Below, piece by piece: positions 1 to 5,775 of a stretch of 5,783 nt of DNA; within the stretch, counting starts at the first letter, position 1, and each line of letters starts with the position of its first letter. The DNA comes from an uncultured Clostridia bacterium (GTDB lineage Bacteria; Bacillota; Clostridia; Oscillospirales; Ruminococcaceae), in contig CAMEYZ010000142.1 of NCBI GenBank assembly GCA_945947715.1, forward strand, positions 1 to 5,783, given 5' to 3'. The notes beneath the pieces were generated by a model that was given only the letters and a program-made list of their open reading frames with translations, ran no database searches and was not told the DNA's origin. The position numbers and the translations under genes are program-made.

Positions 1-70
1 TAATCAGCGCTTCCTTAACACTTGCTGAGAAAGCCTGCGCCGTGTATTTTGGAAAGGAACGGTTTATTCT

Positions 71-1474
71 ATGAATAGCGTTACAGTCAGAGTTCTTACG
101 GTTTTGCTGTCGCTTTTTGCTATTATAACCGTTGCCAGTCAGATATATATTAGAGTGCATCAGCAGTATCAGACTCAGACGGCAGCGGCGTCGTCTTCGG
201 CGACTATGCAGTCCTTTTATGGTGTGTTCGTCCGGGATGAAAAGCCTATCACCTATACGGGAAAGGGTGCTGTAAGCTATCCTATGCCCGACGGAGGAAA
301 GGCTGCAAACGGTTCTGTGGTGGCGTATATTTATTCCTCCGAGGAGGATATCATCATCAACGGCAGGATAGAAGAGCTGAAAAACGAGATAAGCCTGCTG
401 GAAAGCGCTCAGAGCCCCGGTACTACTGAGGTGGCTCAGCCTGAGTTCCTTTCCTCGCTTATCGAGGAAAATTATCAGACTATCTCCACCGACCTCGCAA
501 AAAAGGACCTTTCACGACTTTCCGATGAAAGAGATTCCTTCCTCTCCCTGATGAGCATATATCAGATCACCATAGGCGACGCGGTCAACTTCGACGACCG
601 CATAGACGAGCTCTATCGCAGCTTAAACGAGCTGGAGGGCAGGAGACGAGCGCCTCAGCGGGAAATAACCGCCGACAGCACAGGGTATTTCGTGAGCTAT
701 ACCGACGGCTATGAAAATACTCTGAATACCGAAAATATAACCGAGCTCACTTCAGACGATATCAAACAGATAATCGACGACGAAAACGCGGATAAATCCC
801 AAAAGTCGGGTAAGAGCATAGGCAAGCTTATCGACGGATATGGCTGGAAAATGGTGGGCATCATCGACAATTCCGAGGCCACCTTTTCTCCGGGAGATTC
901 TGTCAAGCTGAAATTTGCTTCCACCTCTGACACGGTGACTGCCGTGGTGGAGAGGATAACCGAAACGGATGACCCCAGCGAAAGCATCGTGCAGCTGGAC
1001 TGCGAGGAGATGACCTTCGACCTGGTAAAGCATCGCGTAGAGCATGTTGAAATGATACTTCACGATTACGAGGGCATAAAGGTGCCCCGTGAGGCGCTCC
1101 GCTTCGATAAGAACAACAATAAGGGCGTTTATGTCCTTCTGGGACAGCGCGTTATGTTTAAAAAGCTGGACGTTATTTTCGAGTGCAGCGACTATCTGCT
1201 GTCGAGGATAACTGCCGATTCCGAATATCTCAATATCTACGACGAGATAATTATTTCCGGCGTGGATACCGCTGAGTATCTTCTGACTAACGAGACCGAG
1301 GAGGCTCCGCCTGACGAGGAGGACGCAGACGATACCGAGGAGATACCTGTGTACAGCACCACTGAAGAGGCTCCTGAGGAGGACGATGAGTCCGACGGAG
1401 AGGCTGACGGTGAGGACGGCGAAGAGACAGACGATGAGGAAGGCTCCAGCAATGAAAATGAAGCTTCCGAATAG
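71..1474 (+). CDS. HlyD-like membrane-anchored protein with acidic tail
   Basis: Predicted single-pass membrane protein of 467 residues. A short basic start and a hydrophobic segment at about residues 7-24 fit an uncleaved signal anchor, which puts the rest outside the cell. Residues 65-90 (…DGGKAANGSVVAYIY) resemble the first half of a lipoyl/barrel-sandwich domain of HlyD-type adaptors. Residues 93-190 are charged and helical, likely a coiled coil. Residues 198-215 (TADSTGYFVSYTDGYE) look like the second lipoyl half, and 337-370 (VPREALRF…GVYVLLGQRVMFKKLDV) like the membrane-proximal beta domain. Residues 409-467 form a tail with about half Asp/Glu and no Lys or Arg. The start is the first ATG after an in-frame TGA at 26-28; AAGGA at 54-58 lies 12 bases upstream, a rather long spacing. 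It heads the yggS-sepF-ylmH run. Family-level similarity is fairly clear, but no transporter partner is visible and the role is unknown. Confidence 0.8.
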   Translation: MNSVTVRVLTVLLSLFAIITVASQIYIRVHQQYQTQTAAASSSATMQSFYGVFVRDEKPITYTGKGAVSYPMPDGGKAANGSVVAYIYSSEEDIIINGRIEELKNEISLLESAQSPGTTEVAQPEFLSSLIEENYQTISTDLAKKDLSRLSDERDSFLSLMSIYQITIGDAVNFDDRIDELYRSLNELEGRRRAPQREITADSTGYFVSYTDGYENTLNTENITELTSDDIKQIIDDENADKSQKSGKSIGKLIDGYGWKMVGIIDNSEATFSPGDSVKLKFASTSDTVTAVVERITETDDPSESIVQLDCEEMTFDLVKHRVEHVEMILHDYEGIKVPREALRFDKNNNKGVYVLLGQRVMFKKLDVIFECSDYLLSRITADSEYLNIYDEIIISGVDTAEYLLTNETEEAPPDEEDADDTEEIPVYSTTEEAPEEDDESDGEADGEDGEETDDEEGSSNENEASE

Positions 1475-1478
1475 TATT

Positions 1479-1482
1479 GGAG
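1479..1482 (+). promoter_or_regulatory. Shine-Dalgarno deciding the yggS start
   Basis: GGAG at 1479-1482 sits 5 bases before ATG 1488 and 11 before ATG 1494. It lies just after the stop of the preceding gene (TAG 1472-1474). This favours 1488 over the longer in-frame starts at 1386, 1434, 1452 or 1458, which lie inside the acidic-tail codons of the upstream gene. Confidence 0.6.
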
Positions 1483-1487
1483 ATGGT

Positions 1488-2189
1488 ATGGATATGTCAG
1501 ACGTAGCAGACTATGGATATGTTGCCGATAACGTCAAGCGTATTCTATATGAAATAGGCGAGACGGAGGAAAAATACCGCAAAACGTCGGGAAATGTCCG
1601 TCTTATGGCGGTCACAAAGACTGTTCCACCTGAAGCGGTCAACGCTGCGGTAAGGGCAGGAGTTACGCTGCTGGGCGAAAACCGGGTGCAGGAGTACCTT
1701 GATAAAAGGGATGCTTATCTGCCAGAGGCCGAGGTCCAGTTTATCGGACGTCTCCAGACAAATAAGGTGAAATATATTATCAACAGCGTTACGCTCATAC
1801 ATTCTGTGGACAGCGTGAAGCTGTGCAGCGAGATAAGTCGTCTTGCTGAGAAAAATAACAGGGTCATGGATATCCTCGCTGAGGTGAATATCGGCGGAGA
1901 GGAATCCAAGGGCGGCGTTGCTCCCGAGACGCTCTGCGATTTTATCGAAGAGATATCCCAAATGAAGGGCATACGCTTTCGCGGCCTTATGACGATCCCC
2001 CCTCCGGGCAGCTCGGAGGTATGCTTTGAAAAAATGCAGAGGATCTTTTCAGATGTGCAGGACAGATACAAAAACGCGGATATCCTTTCAATGGGCATGT
2101 CCGCTGACTACAGGCTTGCAGTGAAATACGGCTCGAATATCGTTCGTGTGGGTACGGGCATTTTCGGGGCGAGAACATATAATAAATAA
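1488..2189 (+). CDS. yggS: YggS/YlmE family pyridoxal phosphate homeostasis protein
   Basis: Cytosolic PLP-binding protein of the YggS/PROSC (YlmE) family, a single alanine-racemase-like TIM barrel that binds PLP but has no established catalytic reaction and helps keep free PLP and amino-acid pools balanced. With the start at 1488 it has 233 residues, the usual family length. Visible motifs are the PLP lysine in AVTKTVP (K44), GENRVQE (63-69), FIGRLQTNK (85-93), the SMGMSAD phosphate-binding region (201-207) and VRVGTGIFG (219-227) near the C-terminus. The usual His before FIG in this family is Gln here (Q84). The open frame extends back to 1386, but those extra residues overlap the upstream gene and resemble nothing in the family. 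It begins 13 bases after the HlyD-like stop and is followed after 19 bases by sepF, as in many Firmicutes. Confidence 0.95.
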   Translation: MDMSDVADYGYVADNVKRILYEIGETEEKYRKTSGNVRLMAVTKTVPPEAVNAAVRAGVTLLGENRVQEYLDKRDAYLPEAEVQFIGRLQTNKVKYIINSVTLIHSVDSVKLCSEISRLAEKNNRVMDILAEVNIGGEESKGGVAPETLCDFIEEISQMKGIRFRGLMTIPPPGSSEVCFEKMQRIFSDVQDRYKNADILSMGMSADYRLAVKYGSNIVRVGTGIFGARTYNK

Positions 2190-2192
2190 AAA

Positions 2193-2199
2193 GAGAGGA
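2193..2199 (+). promoter_or_regulatory. Shine-Dalgarno deciding the sepF start
   Basis: GAGAGGA at 2193-2199 lies 9 bases before ATG 2209, in the short gap after the yggS stop (TAA 2187-2189). It supports 2209 rather than the in-frame ATG at 2146, which lies inside yggS. Confidence 0.7.
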
Positions 2200-2208
2200 C
2201 TAACTTCC

Positions 2209-2655
2209 ATGGGAAAATTTATTGATAGCTTTAAGAATTTTGCGGGTCTCGGCGGCTACGACGGTGAGGAAGAGGACGATAACGAGGTGTACGAGGAGGA
2301 CAATGAGCCTGCCCGCCCCACAATTTCAAGAGCTGAACAGAGTCGTCAGGACAAGCAGTTCAAAATGCAGGTCACAACTCAGCTTCAGGTGATACTTGTA
2401 AAGCCCGAGGTTTTCTCCGATACAAAGATGATCGCAGATCACCTTTGCAGCAAGAAGACTGTCGTACTTAACCTGGAGGCGACAACTCCTGAGATTTCAA
2501 GAAGAATTATCGACTTCATCGGCGGCGTTGCTTATGCAAAGGGTGGCAATATCAAGCCTATCGCAAACAACACCTTTATCATCTTCCCCTACGATGTAAA
2601 CTTCGAGGGCGAGGATATCGCTGCTGAGCTTGAAAACAACGGAGTAGTATTTTAA
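2209..2655 (+). CDS. sepF: Cell division protein SepF
   Basis: SepF (YlmF, DUF552), a membrane-bound partner of FtsZ that assembles into rings and helps align and anchor FtsZ filaments at the division site. The 148 residues match the usual size (about 150 in B. subtilis). Residues 1-12 (MGKFIDSFKNFA) can form the amphipathic membrane-binding helix. Residues 17-50 are an acidic, disordered linker. Residues 55-131 form the globular core, with VILVKPEVFSD (61-71), the hydrophobic strand TVVLNLE (84-90), then RRIIDFIGGVAYAKGGNIKPI (98-118, spanning the glycine-rich helix and dimer region) and TFIIFPYDV (122-130). Translation from 2146 would add 21 residues unlike any SepF and bury the membrane helix, so 2209 is preferred. 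It lies between yggS and ylmH; ylmH starts 3 bases after its stop. Confidence 0.96.
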   Translation: MGKFIDSFKNFAGLGGYDGEEEDDNEVYEEDNEPARPTISRAEQSRQDKQFKMQVTTQLQVILVKPEVFSDTKMIADHLCSKKTVVLNLEATTPEISRRIIDFIGGVAYAKGGNIKPIANNTFIIFPYDVNFEGEDIAAELENNGVVF

Positions 2656-2658
2656 CTC

Positions 2659-3435
2659 ATGAGGACCTTTCCTGGGATACGCTGCGAAATTGACGGCGAC
2701 GAAAGGATATTCCTTGCACATGTGGAGGATATGATAAGCATGTGCGAAAGGGATTATTCGCCGAAATATTCCGACTTTCTGGACGAGCGCCGTGCTATGC
2801 TTGCAAGGTCGCTGCTGGAGGGCAGGGGATATTCCGGATATCGCTTTTTCGGCGGCTATGAGGGAGCTATTCGCACACAGCTGTGCGTCTATCCCGAATA
2901 CTGCGAGTCCGATGACGCCGATTATCCCATAAGGGCGGTGAGGTTTTCCTACCGCAGCCAGGACAAGCCTACTCATTCTCAGTTTCTGGGGACTATCATG
3001 TCTTTGCAGATAAAACGGGGACTTGTGGGGGATATTATCGTTTCCGAGGGCAGTACCGATGTGCTGGTGTGCTGTGAAGCGGCGGACGATGTTATGTCCC
3101 TGTCCAAAATAGGACGGGTGGGCGTGAAAACGGAGATAGTCAGCTCCGAAAGCATCACTCGACAGGACAGCTTTGACGAGCTCACACGGTCAGTAAGCTC
3201 TTTGCGGCTTGACTGCGTGGTTTCGGCAGCAACGGACCTCAGCCGCGACAAGACCTCTGCGCTGATAAGGGCGGAGGGGATAGACGTCAATTATTCCGCG
3301 GAATTTTCACCGTCACATATCTTATCCGAGGGCGATGTGTTCTCGGTCAGAGGCAAGGGGAAGTTCATACTTTCCGAAGTGGGAGGGAGATCGCGGAGAG
3401 ACAGAATATTTATCACGCTGAAAAAATACAGGTAA
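2659..3435 (+). CDS. ylmH: YlmH family S4-domain RNA-binding protein
   Basis: YlmH-type protein of 258 residues, almost the length of B. subtilis YlmH (257). The N-terminal part carries typical stretches: DERIFLAHVEDM (14-25), FLDERRAMLA (40-49), FFGGYEGAIR (63-72), then FLGTIMSLQIKRGLVGDI (109-126). A C-terminal S4 RNA-binding fold covers about 181-240 (SLRLDCVVSAATDLSRDKTS…GKGKFIL). In B. subtilis YlmH has been linked to ribosome-associated quality control as an RqcP-like factor that binds the large subunit; here that is family inference. The gene starts 3 bases after sepF and its nearest SD-like GGAG (2641-2644) is 14 bases upstream, so translation is probably coupled to sepF. A GGAGG at 2724-2728 precedes internal ATGs at 2731 and 2740, but starting there would remove conserved N-terminal residues. 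Confidence 0.92.
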   Translation: MRTFPGIRCEIDGDERIFLAHVEDMISMCERDYSPKYSDFLDERRAMLARSLLEGRGYSGYRFFGGYEGAIRTQLCVYPEYCESDDADYPIRAVRFSYRSQDKPTHSQFLGTIMSLQIKRGLVGDIIVSEGSTDVLVCCEAADDVMSLSKIGRVGVKTEIVSSESITRQDSFDELTRSVSSLRLDCVVSAATDLSRDKTSALIRAEGIDVNYSAEFSPSHILSEGDVFSVRGKGKFILSEVGGRSRRDRIFITLKKYR

Positions 3436-3447
3436 AGCCGCGTCAGA

Positions 3448-3484
3448 CCGCAGCAGATACGGCGTACATTAAAATTATCTGCGG
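3448..3484 (+). repeat. Imperfect hairpin between ylmH and divIVA
   Basis: CAGATA (3454-3459) can pair with TATCTG (3476-3481), and CCG (3448-3450) with CGG (3482-3484), leaving CAG bulged on the 5' side. The same 3' arm can instead pair as GCAGATA (3453-3459) with TATCTGC (3476-3482). The loop is 16 bases. No T-run follows, so it is not a standard terminator. The divIVA Shine-Dalgarno begins 7 bases downstream. A role is not shown. Confidence 0.35.
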
Positions 3485-3501
3485 AGAATTGAGGAGTTAA
3501 A

Positions 3502-4023
3502 ATGATTACAGCCAAGGAAATCGACAGCAGAATGTTTGAACAGGCAAAGCCCGGCTACAAGCCCGAAGAGGTCGATGAATTTTTAAAGGAGATCTCAGCT
3601 TCCTTTAAGGAGCTGCAGGCACAGATTGCCGAAAAGGACAAGAAAATGGCATTCCTCGTTGAGACAGTAAAGAAGTTCAAGCAGGAGGAAGAGGACCTGA
3701 AGGGTGCACTCATTTATGCGCAGAAGCAGTCGAGAGAGATCATCGCCGAAGCACAGCAGAAGGCGGAGCAGATCATTGCCGAAGCAAATGTAAAGAGCGA
3801 TGAGATAATCGGCTCCACAAGCGTCCGCAGAGTAAAGGAGCAGGAAGCATTTGATGCGCTGCGCAAGGAGGTAGCGGATTTCCGCACTACTCTGTTGGAG
3901 ATGTACAGAGACCACTTAAGTCTGATAAACAACATTCCCGGCCTTGATGAAGAGGACGAGGAAGAAGCAGAGGAGCCCGTAACAGAGCCCATTGAAGAGG
4001 TATCTGAGGAGCCTGTAGTCTGA
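3502..4023 (+). CDS. divIVA: DivIVA domain-containing cell division protein
   Basis: DivIVA family scaffold, a coiled-coil protein that gathers at curved membrane of septum and poles and recruits division, chromosome-positioning or wall-growth partners. The 173 residues compare with 164 in B. subtilis. The N-terminal lipid-binding module is seen at residues 2-40: ITAKEIDSRMF, then GYKPEEVDEFLKEI (18-31), matching the family pattern of F, GY and EVdeFL. Long coiled coils span about 33-66 and 70-140, with an Ala/Glu/Lys-rich stretch at 78-96. Residues 147-173 are an acidic tail with EEPV-like repeats. The start has a strong SD, GAGGAG at 3491-3496, 5 bases before ATG 3502. The membrane-inserting F17-R18 pair known from B. 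subtilis aligns with K16-P17 here. The 66-base gap from ylmH leaves room for its own promoter, but none is clear. Confidence 0.94.
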   Translation: MITAKEIDSRMFEQAKPGYKPEEVDEFLKEISASFKELQAQIAEKDKKMAFLVETVKKFKQEEEDLKGALIYAQKQSREIIAEAQQKAEQIIAEANVKSDEIIGSTSVRRVKEQEAFDALRKEVADFRTTLLEMYRDHLSLINNIPGLDEEDEEEAEEPVTEPIEEVSEEPVV

Positions 4024-4063
4024 AATTAGTGAAGAGTGAAGGTTCGAGGGCGGGTCCGCCCGA

Positions 4064-4131
4064 CAGCCATTGCCGCGGTGGGATGACCCGCAGCTATTGC
4101 CGCGGCGGGATGACCCGCAGCCATTGCCGCG
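4064..4131 (+). repeat. 27-bp tandem repeat, 2.5 copies
   Basis: Copies at 4064-4090 and 4091-4117 differ at two positions; a third, partial copy of 14 bases (CAGCCATTGCCGCG) is at 4118-4131. Each full copy contains a potential small hairpin with an ATGA loop: GTGGG/CCCGC (4078-4082, 4087-4091) and GCGGG/CCCGC (4105-4109, 4114-4118). One of the two differences changes C to T inside a stem, and in RNA a G-U pair would keep it. The unit length is a multiple of three, so an open frame runs through it, but no start signal supports translation. Confidence 0.85.
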
Positions 4132-4204
4132 TTTGGGGTTTGTCAGCATATGTGACATCTGCCCGCGAAAGTGACCTAAAGCCGAAGCAACGAAAAATAA
4201 ACAA

Positions 4205-4284
4205 ACGCCGCCCGTGTCAAAAAAGCGAGCGGTTGAAAGCGCACAGCAAACAATCACGAAAAGTAAGCTATCCACGGGCGGCGT
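4205..4284 (+). repeat. 12-bp perfect inverted repeat, 56 bases apart
   Basis: ACGCCGCCCGTG at 4205-4216 is the exact reverse complement of CACGGGCGGCGT at 4273-4284. The 56 bases between are A-rich. The arms could close a large loop in the RNA, or they could be the ends of a small dispersed element of 80 bp. No flanking target-site duplication is visible, which weakens the mobile-element reading. Confidence 0.7.
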
Positions 4285-4309
4285 GCATTTGAGCAGCAAT
4301 AATGCTAAA

Positions 4310-4343
4310 GCATTTGAATCAAATGCGCGGAGCTCTGCTCCGC
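4310..4343 (+). repeat. Two abutting perfect 17-base hairpins
   Basis: GCATTTG (4310-4316), loop AAT, CAAATGC (4320-4326) is followed without a gap by GCGGAGC (4327-4333), loop TCT, GCTCCGC (4337-4343). Both have 7-bp stems and 3-base loops. The arm GCATT (4310-4314) can also pair with AATGC at 4301-4305, and a second GCATTTG at 4285-4291 can pair with CAAATGC 4320-4326, so alternative folds are possible. No T-run follows on either strand, so neither hairpin is a standard intrinsic terminator. Confidence 0.65.
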
Positions 4344-4519
4344 CGAAAACGAACATCAACTCGTATGCCGCCGCATAGCCTATCACACAAAAACAGCGAG
4401 CCCAAAGCCCGAATATCAGACAAAACACTCATCGGAATAACAAAGCATAAAATACATAACGTATTTATTATAAGCCGCACAAAACGCGCGGTCAAAGTTA
4501 GTTTAAGGAGAATAAAAAT

Positions 4520-5725
4520 ATGCCGCAGGATTATAATGCTACCCTCAATCTTCCTAAAACCGACTTTTCTATGAGGGGAAATCTTCCTCAGAAAGAGCCG
4601 GGAATGATCGAGGAATGGGACAAGAACAGAACCTATTACAAAATGATCGAGAAAAACGCAGGCAAGCCCCGCTATGTTCTTCACGACGGACCTCCGTATG
4701 CAAACGGAGATATCCATCTGGGTACCGCACTTAATAAGGTGCTTAAGGATATTATCGTTAAGTATAAGAATATGAGCGGATTTGAATCTCCTTATATTCC
4801 CGGTTGGGATACCCATGGTCTGCCTATCGAGCTTAAGGCTATGAAGCAGATAGGCGTTGAAAATGGCGCTATTCCTCCTATAAAGCTCAGAAAGCACTGC
4901 CGCGATTATGCGATGAAGTATGTTGAGCTCCAGAAAAAGGAGTTCAAGCGTCTCGGCGTTTGGGGCGATTTTGATGACCCTTATCTCACCCTTAAGCCCG
5001 AGTTCGAGGCTAAGCAGATACGCATTTTCGGCGATATGGCAAAGAAGGGCTACATCTACAAGGGCATGAAGCCCGTTTACTGGTGCCCTGACTGCCAGAC
5101 TGCTCTCGCTGAGGCGGAGATCGAATATTCCGACGACAAGTGCTATTCTATCTACGTAAAGTTCCCCGTTAAGGACGAAAAGGGCAAGTTCGCTGCAATG
5201 GGTCTTGACCTTTCTAAGACATTCTTCGTTATCTGGACTACCACTACATGGACTCTCCCCGGCAACCTTGCTATCTGCCTGGGACCCGAATATGAATATA
5301 CAGTAGTTAAGGCAAACGGCGAAAACTATATCATGGCTAAGGAGCTCGTACCTGAAGTCATGAAGGCTGCTTCCATTGAGGAATATACCACCGAAGGCTC
5401 CTTCCTCGGAAAAGAGCTGGAGTATATGACTGCTAAGCACCCCTTCTTTGACAGGGATTCCCTCGTTATCGTGGGCGACCATGTTACTCTTGACAGCGGT
5501 ACTGGCTGCGTTCATACAGCTCCTGGCTTCGGCGTTGAGGACTTCGAGGTCTGCAAGAAATATCCTGAAATAGGCATTGTTGTTTCCGTTGACGGTAACG
5601 GCAAGATGACCGCTGACGCAGGCAAGTACGAGGGTCTCTCCACCGATGACGCCAACAAGGCTATCGCTGCTGACCTGGTGGCAAGCGGCGCTATGCTCGC
5701 TACTGGTGGACAATCTTTTCAGTAG
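4520..5725 (+). CDS. ileS: Isoleucyl-tRNA synthetase, N-terminal part, frame broken
   Basis: Cytosolic class I aminoacyl-tRNA synthetase that attaches isoleucine to tRNA-Ile and edits valine. Seen are DGPPYANGDIHLGT (56-69, the HIGH-type ATP motif at 66-69 with Thr in the last place), PGWDTHGLPIE (94-104), YWCPDCQTALAEAEIEY (187-203) and the CP1 editing-domain motifs WTTTTWTLPGN (239-249) and GTGCVHTAPGFG (327-338, with Phe where many family members have His). Bacterial IleS is usually above 900 residues; this frame gives 401, so the KMSKS motif and anticodon-binding part are absent. Residues 1-395 look native. The last six (GGQSFQ) come from the inverted segment of a fold-back duplication and are not IleS. 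The proper reading resumes in another frame at 5736-5783 (…LATEQI) and runs off the window. The start has AAGGAG at 4505-4510, 9 bases upstream. ileS follows divIVA, as in B. subtilis. Confidence 0.93.
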   Translation: MPQDYNATLNLPKTDFSMRGNLPQKEPGMIEEWDKNRTYYKMIEKNAGKPRYVLHDGPPYANGDIHLGTALNKVLKDIIVKYKNMSGFESPYIPGWDTHGLPIELKAMKQIGVENGAIPPIKLRKHCRDYAMKYVELQKKEFKRLGVWGDFDDPYLTLKPEFEAKQIRIFGDMAKKGYIYKGMKPVYWCPDCQTALAEAEIEYSDDKCYSIYVKFPVKDEKGKFAAMGLDLSKTFFVIWTTTTWTLPGNLAICLGPEYEYTVVKANGENYIMAKELVPEVMKAASIEEYTTEGSFLGKELEYMTAKHPFFDRDSLVIVGDHVTLDSGTGCVHTAPGFGVEDFEVCKKYPEIGIVVSVDGNGKMTADAGKYEGLSTDDANKAIAADLVASGAMLATGGQSFQ

Positions 5726-5775
5726 CGAGCATAGCGCTGCTGACCTGGTGGCAAGCGGCGCTATGCTCGCTACTG
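5665..5775 (+). repeat. 41-bp direct repeat with 70-base offset in ileS
   Basis: Bases 5665-5705 are repeated exactly at 5735-5775. The offset of 70 is not a multiple of three, so it shifts the ileS frame. The second copy continues into codons for Glu-Gln-Ile, as expected for IleS after LAT, whereas the first copy runs into the inverted segment and a stop at 5723-5725. Confidence 0.95.
5703..5737 (-). repeat. Inverted copy of downstream ileS sequence
   Basis: Bases 5712-5737 are the reverse complement of 5758-5783 with one mismatch (5717 against 5778). The 18 bases 5720-5737 are also the exact reverse complement of 5688-5705. Bases 5703-5711, read on the minus strand, give GTCCACCAG, which codes Val-His-Gln and would naturally follow …EQI at the window end. 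The segment is therefore an inverted copy of ileS sequence including some just beyond this window (that last part is inference). Confidence 0.85.

Larger units (their letters stand above)
4024..4519 (+). other. Gene-free, repeat-rich region before ileS
   Basis: A 496-base stretch with no credible gene. In order it holds a GC-rich near-palindrome (GGGCGG at 4048-4053 and CCGCCC at 4056-4061), a 27-bp tandem repeat (4064-4131), an inverted repeat TGTCA/TGACA (4141-4145, 4153-4157), a 12-bp inverted repeat (4205-4284), two abutting perfect hairpins (4310-4343), a small inverted repeat TATGC/GCATA (4364-4377), and an AT-rich part (4436-4520) with AAATAC/GTATTT (4450-4455, 4461-4466). AT-rich hexamers such as TAAAAT (4448-4453) and TATAAG (4469-4474) could serve as a -10 for ileS, but no matching -35 is visible. 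The ileS SD, AAGGAG, is at 4505-4510. Open frames here lack ribosome binding sites and consist of repeat-derived or low-complexity residues. Confidence 0.7.

Noticed and set aside
1386..1487. N-terminal extension of yggS from the ATG at 1386
   Set aside because: It overlaps the acidic-tail codons of the upstream gene, has no family-like residues, and the SD at 1479-1482 points to 1488.
2731..3435. Shorter ylmH starting at 2731 or 2740 behind GGAGG (2724-2728)
   Set aside because: It would drop the conserved N-terminal residues; the full length from 2659 matches the family.
3291..3515. 74-codon minus-strand frame over the ylmH end and divIVA start
   Set aside because: Antisense to conserved coding sequence, with no SD and no family resemblance.
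4038..4058. tRNA T-loop-like GGTTCGAG
   Set aside because: The flanking bases do not form a T-stem and there is no acceptor or anticodon arm.
4048..4061. Intrinsic terminator after divIVA
   Set aside because: The GC-rich near-palindrome has a loop of only 2 to 4 bases and no T-run follows.
4072..4092. T-box-like string GGTGGGATGACCCGC
   Set aside because: It is part of the 27-bp tandem repeat and lacks the ACCGCG part and the surrounding antiterminator fold.
4029..4292. 87-codon + strand frame starting with GTG in the intergenic region
   Set aside because: No SD, repeat-derived residues (CRGGMTRS repeated), and it ends in the inverted-repeat region. It is open because the tandem unit is 27 bases.
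3916..4428. 170-codon minus-strand frame across the divIVA end and the intergenic region
   Set aside because: It lies partly antisense to divIVA, is built from low-complexity Cys/Leu and GSSRRGN-type residues, and no family is recognised.
4319..5713. 464-codon minus-strand frame opposite ileS
   Set aside because: Long but fully antisense to a clear IleS; explained by codon bias, with no recognisable domain.
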